From DAOTZS01 sp034434335 (GTDB lineage: Bacteria; Chloroflexota; Anaerolineae; CG2-30-64-16): a stretch of DNA of 9,946 nucleotides. Location: positions 1 to 9,946 of the forward strand of contig DAOTZS010000062.1 in NCBI GenBank assembly GCA_034434335.1, read 5' to 3'. The translations under genes were made by a program, and so were the position numbers. This document shows, piece by piece, positions 1 through 8,818 of the stretch. The notes beneath the pieces were generated by a model that ran no database searches, had not been told where the DNA came from, and was given only the letters and a program-made list of their open reading frames with translations. Each line of letters opens with the position of its first letter. Within the stretch, counting starts at the first letter, position 1.

Positions 1-39
1 GCTAGAAGCTCGCCCTACATGAGCTGGGCAGGTGCCGCC
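1..39. repeat. Direct repeat copy 1 (about 39 bp)
   Basis: Bases 1-39 match bases 98-136 with three mismatches (22/119, 30/127 and 35/132), giving a 97-bp period. The copy begins at the window edge and may extend further left. It contains the right arm and loop of the same hairpin that is complete at 92-112. It lies just downstream of the histidine kinase stop codon. It is probably one unit of a dispersed or tandem palindromic intergenic repeat family; this is inferred from two copies only. Confidence 0.8.
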
Positions 40-47
40 AGGTTGTA

Positions 48-67
48 ATGCGAGCTTTAGCTCGCAT
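48..67. repeat. Inverted repeat, 9-bp arms with 2-nt centre
   Basis: ATGCGAGCT at 48-56 and AGCTCGCAT at 59-67 are perfect inverted arms around TT. As RNA this would fold with an 8-bp stem and a 4-nt loop. It shares the core GCGAGCT/AGCTCGC with the hairpin at 92-112, so the two are related. It begins 4 nt past the kinase stop codon on the minus strand. No T-run follows on either strand, so it is not a textbook intrinsic terminator, though it could stabilise the 3' end of the mRNA. Confidence 0.8.
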
Positions 68-70
68 CAT

Positions 71-3000
71 TCAGTTCGCGCCATGGGTGGTGGGCGAGCT
101 AGAAGCTCGCCCTACATGGGCTGGGCTGGTGACGCCCGCTCGGGGCACGGTGAAATAGAAAGTGCTGCCCTGTCCCACCACGCTCTCCACCCCCACCTGA
201 CCTCCATGTGCTTCTACCAGCCGCTTTACGATGGCCAGCCCCAGCCCCGTGCCGACAAAGCGCCTGGTAGCCGTGCCCTCTACCTGATAGAAGCGCTCCC
301 AGATCCGCTCCAGCTTGTCGGCCGGGATGCCGATCCCCTGGTCAATCACCTCAGCGCGCACCACATCATCGCCGGGCAGCAATCTGACCCGGATTGTCCC
401 GCCATTAGGGCTGAACTTGATGGCGTTGTTAAGCAGGTTGTCGAAGACCTGCCCCAGCCGTTGCGAATCACCCAGGACCAGAGGCAGCCCGGCCGGCACG
501 TCCAACTCGAGCCGCACCCCTGCCTGTTCTCCCATCCCTCGCGCGCCCTCGACCGAGGCTCGGGCGACCTCCCCCAGATCGATCGGCTGCAGCTTCAGTT
601 CTACATACTCAGCGCGCAACAGGGTGATGATGTCGTTTACCAGGTGGATGATATTGTCTGTCCGCCGGGCAACGATGTTCAGGGCATCAGCCTGCTCGGA
701 GCTGAGCTCGCCAAAAGCCCCCTCCAGCAGCAACTCGAGATAACCCTTGACAAAGGTGAGGGGGGTGCGTAGCTCGTGGGAGACCGTCTGTAAGAACTCA
801 TCCTTCATACGGTCCAGGGTCCTGACCTCTTCGTAGGCGATCTCCAACTGATGAGCTCTTTCTTCGAGGGCCTTGTAGAGGCGGGCATTTTCCAGCGCCA
901 CCGCCACCTGATCGGCCAGGGTCTCCAGGAGGAAGCGGTCGGCCTCATCGAAGGCACCTTTGCGTTCGCTATTAACATCCAGAACCCCCAACACCTTATC
1001 CCCCAACTTGATCGGCACCACCAGTTCGGCGCGCGTGTCGGGGAGCAATGGATGGGGAAAATAGCGTGGGTCCTCGTGGACGTCATTGACCAGGGCCGAC
1101 TGGCCATAGGCTGCCACCCAGCCGCACAGCCCTTCAGCACCGATCCGCAGCCGGAACCCCTCCGCTGCGAGCCTCCGCCCGATCTCGCCACTGCCCCCGC
1201 GGTCGACCACGTACTCGCCGCTCTCGTCGACCAGGAAGATGTGAGCCATATAGTAGCCGAACCGCTCACTGAGCAAGTTGCTCACCCGGAAGAGCAGTTC
1301 CTCGGGGTCGAGGATGGCGTTGATATGCCTGGTGACCTCCTGGATGGTCTGCAGTTGGGCTGCCCGGCGCTTCGCCTCAGCATAGAGCTGGGCATTGGCA
1401 ATGGCAGTAGCAGCCTGGTTGGTAATGGTCTGGGCCAGGGAGATCTCATCTGGGGTGAAGTCGCGCATTGCGTCCAGCGCGTCCAGGCCGATGGTGCCAA
1501 TCACCTCTCCGCGCACTATGATGGGCAGGATGAGCATGGACTTGATGCGGCGTTTGATGATCACATCGCGCACGTTGGCCAGCAGCGGGTCATGCAGTGC
1601 ATCGCGTATGGCCAGGGGGGCTTTGGTCTCCAGGATACGGGCCATGGAGGCGTTGCCCTCCACAGGGATCAGCACTTCCCTGGCCGACTCGTCAGGCTGG
1701 CTTTGATACTCGGCCACCACGCGGCCAACTCCCTCGGTCCAATCAAAGAGCACCAGGCCGCATTGTTCGACCCCCAGGGCACGTGCCAGTTCGTTGACGG
1801 TGTTCTGCAGGACCGTTTCCAGCTCCAGCGAGGCATTGAGGATGCTGGACGCCCGGCCGATCACGGCCAACTCCCGGCTGCGCTTCTCAGCGCGTGCCAG
1901 GTGGTCCTGCATTTCGCTCAGAAGGCGCGCCTTTTCAATGGCCAGGGCAGCCTGTTCAGCGATGGCCGATACCAGTTGCAGCTCTGCCAGCGAATAGGTC
2001 ACCGGCTCCGATGAAGTCAGGGTCAGCAGGCCAACGACCTTGCCCCCGTAGGCCAGCGGGATGCCGAGCCAGGCACGCACATGAGCCATGCTCTCGCTGA
2101 CCACCCAACGAGGCTCCTGAAGCACATCAGGTATGGCAATAGGCCGTTTGGACTCGATGACCTCTTTGTTGAGGGGAAAGCTGTCCCAGGGGTAGGTGTG
2201 GCCGACCACGTTGAGATCGGCCGGGAAGCCAATGGTCCCGGCGATGCGCAGGTCCGAGCCCTCCAGAAAGGCGATCGAGGCCCGATCGCAGCGGATCAGG
2301 GCCTTGAGGTGGCCCAAGATGAGGTTCAAGATTTCATCCAGGCTCAGCGCGGAGTTGATGGCGGTCGTGATCTGATTGAGCAGGGCCAACTCCTGGGCGC
2401 GCTGAGCCGCTTCGGTGTACAAGCACTGGTTCTCCAGCACAATGGCGATCTGGTCGGCAAAGGCCTGGGCCACGGCCAGATCGGTATCGTCGAACGCCAG
2501 CGGCCGATCGCCATCCACGTTGAGGATGCCGATGAGCTCGCCGCGGTTGCCCGACGTGCTCTGGTCCCTGCCGGTGGCCGCGCGGGTTGGGGCCCAAATG
2601 GGCACGCCGATCCATGCCCGGATGCGCTCGCTTCCTTCCCACTTCTGCCAGCGCGGATCGCGATGCGTATCGGGCAGATGCAGCAGGCGGCCGGTCTCCA
2701 TTATCTCCAGGAATTTGGGGTCAGAGCTCGCTTTCCACGAGAGGCTGAGTGCATTGGGGGCCAGAGTGTAGCCACGCGCGGCCGCGATATAGAGGAGGTC
2801 GCCACGTAGCAGGGCAACCGAGGCGCTGCTATAATTGATCACCTCGTTAAGCAGCTCCAGCAGGCGCGTGAGCTGGTGGCGGAAGTCCTCTTCCCCAAGG
2901 ATTTCCCTCCTGCCGGGGGTGAAGATGGGCTGTCGCACCACCTGGGGGACCTGAAGCAGGGTCTCGGCCAGGTGGCGTTGCCGTTGCTCTTTGGCCAACA

Positions 3001-3526
3001 TCTGCAGGTTGTGGATCAGCAAGCCCAACTGGCTGGCGAAGAACCCCAGCAGGTGAGCTTCCAGTTGAGAGAAGGGCGTGCCATCGCTCTTGTTCGCCAG
3101 TCGTAGCAGGCCAATCACCCGCCCCTCAACCCGTACCATGGCCACCAGCACATCGCTCTCTTGCAATGGAGCGATAAGGGAAGGCTCGACCAGGGCTGCG
3201 TATTCGGGGGCGAATAAGGGTATGACCCCATGTGGGGGACAGGCGGCGATCAGTTGGGGCAGGCGGTCTGGAGCAGCGGCTATCAATGCCTGCACCTGTG
3301 CTTCATCCAGCCCTATACAGGGTGAGGCAGGCCGTAACGTCCCGTCGTGGCTGTCGTAAAGGAGGAGGACGCACTGAGTGGCCTGGAAAAAAGCCGCGGC
3401 TTTTTCCACGGCTGCAGCGTAAAGGTTTTCCAGCTTCTGTTCTGCGCCCAGGCTGCGTAAGATCGCTTGCATCCTGTCCAGGGCACTCAGGACGGGATAC
3501 GGGAAAGAATCGGATGAGGTACACAT
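71..3526 (-). CDS. Soluble multi-GAF sensor histidine kinase
   Basis: This 1151-residue protein has no apparent signal peptide or membrane segment, so it is predicted to be cytoplasmic. About five GAF domains lie in tandem at roughly 30-175, 215-370, 390-540, 560-715 and 735-890, linked by helical stretches. A HisKA dimerisation domain follows, with the phospho-acceptor H917 in the FLQTVSHELRTPL H-box. The ATPase domain shows the N-box (LLNNAIKFSP, N1034), G1 box DQGIGIP (1062-1068), F-box ERFYQV (from 1077) and G2 box GTGLGLAIV (1092-1100). All residues expected for autophosphorylation are present. There is no receiver domain and no response regulator in the window, so it is an orphan here; ligands of the GAF domains cannot be told from sequence. 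The start ATG is 33 nt after the secA stop with only a weak AGG at 8 nt; M19 is an alternative. The last 20 or so residues come from the repeat at 98-136 and are not part of the kinase fold. Confidence 0.92.
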   Translation of the reverse strand: MCTSSDSFPYPVLSALDRMQAILRSLGAEQKLENLYAAAVEKAAAFFQATQCVLLLYDSHDGTLRPASPCIGLDEAQVQALIAAAPDRLPQLIAACPPHGVIPLFAPEYAALVEPSLIAPLQESDVLVAMVRVEGRVIGLLRLANKSDGTPFSQLEAHLLGFFASQLGLLIHNLQMLAKEQRQRHLAETLLQVPQVVRQPIFTPGRREILGEEDFRHQLTRLLELLNEVINYSSASVALLRGDLLYIAAARGYTLAPNALSLSWKASSDPKFLEIMETGRLLHLPDTHRDPRWQKWEGSERIRAWIGVPIWAPTRAATGRDQSTSGNRGELIGILNVDGDRPLAFDDTDLAVAQAFADQIAIVLENQCLYTEAAQRAQELALLNQITTAINSALSLDEILNLILGHLKALIRCDRASIAFLEGSDLRIAGTIGFPADLNVVGHTYPWDSFPLNKEVIESKRPIAIPDVLQEPRWVVSESMAHVRAWLGIPLAYGGKVVGLLTLTSSEPVTYSLAELQLVSAIAEQAALAIEKARLLSEMQDHLARAEKRSRELAVIGRASSILNASLELETVLQNTVNELARALGVEQCGLVLFDWTEGVGRVVAEYQSQPDESAREVLIPVEGNASMARILETKAPLAIRDALHDPLLANVRDVIIKRRIKSMLILPIIVRGEVIGTIGLDALDAMRDFTPDEISLAQTITNQAATAIANAQLYAEAKRRAAQLQTIQEVTRHINAILDPEELLFRVSNLLSERFGYYMAHIFLVDESGEYVVDRGGSGEIGRRLAAEGFRLRIGAEGLCGWVAAYGQSALVNDVHEDPRYFPHPLLPDTRAELVVPIKLGDKVLGVLDVNSERKGAFDEADRFLLETLADQVAVALENARLYKALEERAHQLEIAYEEVRTLDRMKDEFLQTVSHELRTPLTFVKGYLELLLEGAFGELSSEQADALNIVARRTDNIIHLVNDIITLLRAEYVELKLQPIDLGEVARASVEGARGMGEQAGVRLELDVPAGLPLVLGDSQRLGQVFDNLLNNAIKFSPNGGTIRVRLLPGDDVVRAEVIDQGIGIPADKLERIWERFYQVEGTATRRFVGTGLGLAIVKRLVEAHGGQVGVESVVGQGSTFYFTVPRAGVTSPAHVGRASSSPTTHGAN
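92..112. repeat. Inverted repeat, 9-bp arms with 3-nt loop, inside kinase 3' end
   Basis: GGGCGAGCT at 92-100 and AGCTCGCCC at 104-112 are perfect 9-bp inverted arms around the loop AGA. The element is part of direct repeat copy 2 (98-136). It lies inside the last codons of the histidine kinase gene, where it encodes residues around Val-Gly-Arg-Ala-Ser-Ser-Ser-Pro. A REP-like intergenic element that has been captured by the reading frame is the simplest reading. Confidence 0.85.
98..136. repeat. Direct repeat copy 2 (about 39 bp)
   Basis: This is the second copy of the 1-39 repeat, with three mismatches over 39 bases. It overlaps the 3' end of the histidine kinase coding region. The 97-bp offset is not a multiple of three, so the repeat is not behaving as an in-frame protein repeat. 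That favours a nucleic-acid-level element. Confidence 0.8.
3388..3405. repeat. 18-bp perfect palindrome in kinase 5' coding region
   Basis: AAAAAGCCG at 3388-3396 is followed directly by CGGCTTTTT at 3397-3405. On the minus strand it encodes Lys-Ala-Ala-Ala-Phe in the first GAF region of the kinase, around residues 42-46, and is followed by one more T. It resembles a small terminator, but the GC part of the stem is short. It may be a by-product of the codons used. Confidence 0.6.
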
Positions 3527-3559
3527 CTTGGACGCCTGCCTGAGGTCTCTTCCAAAAGG

Positions 3560-6505
<2,946 letters not shown>

Positions 6506-6511
6506 AAAAGG

Positions 6512-6518
6512 CCCCTTT
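6512..6518 (-). promoter_or_regulatory. secA ribosome binding site
   Basis: On the minus strand AAAGGGG ends 6 nt before the ATG at 6505, which fixes the secA start. The same AAAGG can pair with a CCTTT just upstream (6521-6525) or with one just downstream (6507-6511). The site therefore sits within two mutually exclusive short hairpins. Both would be weak. Confidence 0.7.
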
Positions 6519-6590
6519 GGAAAGGTCACGCCGGTGGCCTTTCCCTGTGCCAATCGGCCGTTTCAACAGCCGGGGTAAATAGCCAAAACA

Positions 6591-6599
6591 ATTATACCA
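6591..6599 (-). promoter_or_regulatory. Extended -10 promoter for secA
   Basis: On the minus strand TGGTATAAT reads as an exact extended -10 (TG, one base, TATAAT). No good -35 is seen 17 nt upstream (TACGCT, two of six matches), as is allowed for extended -10 promoters. It would start transcription near 6584, about 80 nt ahead of the secA ATG, with a leader of roughly 80 nt. It lies in an AT-rich patch within an otherwise GC-rich intergenic region. Confidence 0.65.
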
Positions 6600-6637
6600 C
6601 AGGCCGCCGCGCGAGCGTAGTTTATGACGCTTCCCTT

Positions 6638-6662
6638 ACGGGCGGCCAACTGGGCAGCCCGT
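6638..6662 (-). terminator. Imperfect GC-rich hairpin after prs (possible terminator)
   Basis: The minus strand has arms ACGGGC/GCCCGT (6 bp), a T-C mismatch, then GCC/GGC (3 bp) around the loop CAGTT. It lies 81 nt after the prs stop and about 40 nt before the secA promoter, where a terminator would be expected. No T-run follows, so intrinsic termination is doubtful. It could act as an RNA 3'-end stabiliser or work with Rho. The rest of the 6506-6743 gap shows no gene. Confidence 0.35.
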
Positions 6663-6743
6663 CGGCGTACGCAGCAGTTCGGCGCAAGCCACCCTTATGG
6701 AAGCGCAGGCAGCCTGGACCGCTTTAGCCTGTAGCGATGGGCT

Positions 6744-7718
6744 TCACTCCCTGAACAGGTCCCCTACCGAACGGCCTTCGTGGATGCGTTGGATGACCTC
6801 AGCCAGCAATGGCGCGATGGGGATGACCCGGATCTTATGGCCGCAGCGCGCGCATTTGTCGGCTGGGATGGCTACTGTATCGCTCACGACAACCTCGCTC
6901 AGCGCGCTTTGGCGGATCAGGTCGGGGGCGGGTTCGGACAGGACGGCATGGGTGGCGCAGGCGACGATGGTCCGGGCACCCTTTTCCCGGGCGAAGTTGG
7001 CAGCCCGCGTGAGAGTGCTGGCGGTGTCAATTTCGTCATCTACAATGATGACGTTCTTCCCGGCAACATCGCCGATCAGGTTGAACATCTCGGTACGGTC
7101 CCCCTCTGGCGAACGGCGCTTCTCGATCACCGCCAGCGGCAGATCGAGGCTTTCAGCAAAGTTGCGCGCCCGGCGTAAGGCGCCGATATCAGGGGAGAGG
7201 ACCACGGCGTCGGGTACCGGGTGTTCCTGGAAGTAGCGCACAAACAACCCCAGTGCTGGCAACTCATCGCAGGGGATCGAAAAGAAACCCTGGATCTGTT
7301 TGGCGTGCAGGTCCAGGGTTACAAAACGATCAGCACCGGCCACCGCAATCAGGTCGGCCACCAGGCGGGCAGTGATGGGTACGCGCGGCTGGTCCTTTTT
7401 GTCGGTGCGGCCGTAACCGTAGTAGGGCACGACAGCCGTCACACGGCCAGCCGAATCGCGGCGCAGAGTATCTATGAAGATCAATAATTCCATCAGGTTG
7501 TCGTTAGTAGGTGCCGACGTGGGCTGGATCAGGAAAACATCCTTCGCTCGCACACTCTGATGCAGGCGCACGAAAGTGTTGCTGTTGGGAAAGCGCAGGA
7601 TGTCTGCCCCTCCCAACTCAACGCCAAGACAGGCTGCCACGGCTTCGGCCAGAGGCCGATTGGCAGTTCCGGAGAATAGCATCATGTCTCCGTACATCTT
7701 CACCATATTGGCGTTCAC
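6744..7718 (-). CDS. prs: Ribose-phosphate pyrophosphokinase (PRPP synthetase)
   Basis: The enzyme transfers pyrophosphate from ATP to ribose 5-phosphate, making PRPP for purine, pyrimidine, NAD, His and Trp synthesis in the cytosol. The 324-residue form is slightly longer than the family's usual 310-320. Visible hallmarks are PTSAPTNDNLMELL (66-79), PYYGYGRTDKK (98-108), the catalytic His in DLHAKQIQGFF (H138), KRR (200-202) and the PRPP loop VDDEIDTAST (226-235). Two features differ from the usual form. The loop ends DTAST rather than D-T-x-G-T, and FPNSNTF (43-49) replaces the usual F-x-D/N-G-E. A CxxC pair (C289, C292, then H294) lies near the C-terminus. The start is taken as GTG at 7718 because AGGAGG (7725-7730) is 6 nt upstream; it directly abuts the in-frame ATG at 7724, too close for initiation. 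The gene follows rmlB closely and is probably translationally coupled to it. Confidence 0.95.
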   Translation of the reverse strand: MNANMVKMYGDMMLFSGTANRPLAEAVAACLGVELGGADILRFPNSNTFVRLHQSVRAKDVFLIQPTSAPTNDNLMELLIFIDTLRRDSAGRVTAVVPYYGYGRTDKKDQPRVPITARLVADLIAVAGADRFVTLDLHAKQIQGFFSIPCDELPALGLFVRYFQEHPVPDAVVLSPDIGALRRARNFAESLDLPLAVIEKRRSPEGDRTEMFNLIGDVAGKNVIIVDDEIDTASTLTRAANFAREKGARTIVACATHAVLSEPAPDLIRQSALSEVVVSDTVAIPADKCARCGHKIRVIPIAPLLAEVIQRIHEGRSVGDLFRE

Positions 7719-7724
7719 CGGCAT

Positions 7725-7730
7725 CCTCCT
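7725..7730 (-). promoter_or_regulatory. prs Shine-Dalgarno, abutting the rmlB stop
   Basis: On the minus strand the order is TGA (rmlB stop, 7733-7731), AGGAGG, ATG, CCG, GTG. The Shine-Dalgarno is directly next to the ATG, so the GTG six bases on has the proper spacing. This decides the prs start and points to reinitiation by ribosomes finishing rmlB. Confidence 0.8.
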
Positions 7731-8762
7731 TCATGGAGTTGGGTTGATCACACGACGTCCACCGTATAGCTTTTGATAGAACTCCTTGAACTCTCCCGCC
7801 TTGATCTTGCGCCACCACCACTCGTTGGCCACATACCAGCGGACGGTCTTGCGGATCGCCTCTTCATGGCTATGGCGGGGTTGCCAGCCCAGCGCCTTGA
7901 GCTTGTCCACATTAAGACAGTAGCGGCGATCGTGACCGGGGCGGTCTTCCACATGCTGGATCAGGCTGCGCGGCTTACCCAGCTCATCCAGCACGATTTC
8001 GGCCATGGCCAGGTTCTCCATTTCAGAACCAGAGCCAACATTGTATATCTCTCCGATTTTCCCACGGTGCAGGATGATATCAATCCCCTCGCAGTGGTCG
8101 AGCACGTACTGGTAGTCGCGGCGCTGCCGGCCGTCGCCGTAGACCGGCAGGGGCAGATTGTCGATGGCGTTGGTGACAAAGAGGGGGACGACCTTCTCGG
8201 GGTACTGGTAGGGGCCAATGTTGTTTGCGCCACGAGAAATTGTAACAGGCAGGCCATAGGTCACATGATAAGCCAGCACCATCAGGTCAGCGCTGGCCTT
8301 GCTGGCGGCATACGGGCTGCGCGGGGCAACTGGATCGCTCTCCAGCGAGCGATGATCCCCCGCCACGTGGCCATACACCTCGTCGGTGCTGATCTGGTGA
8401 AAGCGCTCCAGCCCGAACTTCCGGGCCGCCTCCAACAACACGTAGGTGCCGAAGACATCGGTCCTGATAAAGGCATCCGGGTCCATGATCGAACGATCTA
8501 CATGGGTCTCGGCCGCGAAATTGACGATCGTATCTATGCGATAGGCCTGGATCGCCTCGGCCACTGCCGTGGCGTCGCAGATGTCACCGCGCACAAAGTG
8601 GTAGCGGGGGTCATCGTCCACATCCAGCAGGTTGTCGAGGTTGCCAGCATAGGTCAGTTTATCGTAGACCAGGATATGATAGTGCGGGTACTTGTCGAGC
8701 ATATAGCGCACGAAATTGGAGCCGATAAACCCCGCGCCCCCGGTGACCATGATGTTCCTCAT
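7731..8762 (-). CDS. rmlB: dTDP-glucose 4,6-dehydratase
   Basis: This NAD-dependent short-chain (extended SDR) enzyme turns dTDP-glucose into dTDP-4-keto-6-deoxyglucose, the second step toward dTDP-rhamnose and other deoxysugars. The 343-residue protein begins with the Rossmann motif TGGAGFIG (7-14). It has TDEVYG (126-131), where D127 and E128 are the dehydration acid/base pair, and YAASK (Y151, K155). The substrate-binding region around GANNIGPYQYPEK (178-190) differs from the enterobacterial S-N-N-Y-G-P form but retains N180-N181 and G183-P184. The ATG at 8762 is chosen because GGAGGT lies 9 nt upstream and the Rossmann fold starts at once. An in-frame GTG at 8822 overlaps the rmlA stop with its own AGGTGG, but would add 20 residues not typical of the family. 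It follows rmlA by 56 nt. RmlC and RmlD are not in the window, so the end sugar cannot be named. Confidence 0.95.
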   Translation of the reverse strand: MRNIMVTGGAGFIGSNFVRYMLDKYPHYHILVYDKLTYAGNLDNLLDVDDDPRYHFVRGDICDATAVAEAIQAYRIDTIVNFAAETHVDRSIMDPDAFIRTDVFGTYVLLEAARKFGLERFHQISTDEVYGHVAGDHRSLESDPVAPRSPYAASKASADLMVLAYHVTYGLPVTISRGANNIGPYQYPEKVVPLFVTNAIDNLPLPVYGDGRQRRDYQYVLDHCEGIDIILHRGKIGEIYNVGSGSEMENLAMAEIVLDELGKPRSLIQHVEDRPGHDRRYCLNVDKLKALGWQPRHSHEEAIRKTVRWYVANEWWWRKIKAGEFKEFYQKLYGGRRVINPTP

Positions 8763-8771
8763 CGAACTCTT

Positions 8772-8777
8772 ACCTCC
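8772..8777 (-). promoter_or_regulatory. rmlB ribosome binding site
   Basis: GGAGGT on the minus strand ends 9 nt before the ATG at 8762. It is a strong match to the anti-Shine-Dalgarno and supports the 343-residue start over the upstream GTG at 8822. Confidence 0.75.
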
Positions 8778-8818
8778 CCAGGCTGCCGTCTGCGCCCTGC
8801 AACTTGTGCCCCCACCTC

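Noticed and set aside
1..136. CRISPR array
   Set aside because: Only two direct repeat copies with a 58-bp gap are visible, the units themselves are imperfect and no cas gene is present; the palindromic family explains them better.
851..2014. A 387-codon open frame on the plus strand inside the kinase gene
   Set aside because: It is an antisense shadow with His/Gln-rich composition and no motif, while the minus strand encodes clear GAF domains.
71..3526. Phytochrome or cyclic-nucleotide-specific sensor
   Set aside because: No chromophore-binding Cys context, PAS-PHY arrangement or NKFDE-type motif was seen; the GAF domains look generic.
6506..6553. In-frame TTG extension of secA by 16 residues
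   Set aside because: It has no good ribosome site and the residues do not fit the family start, while the ATG at 6505 has both.
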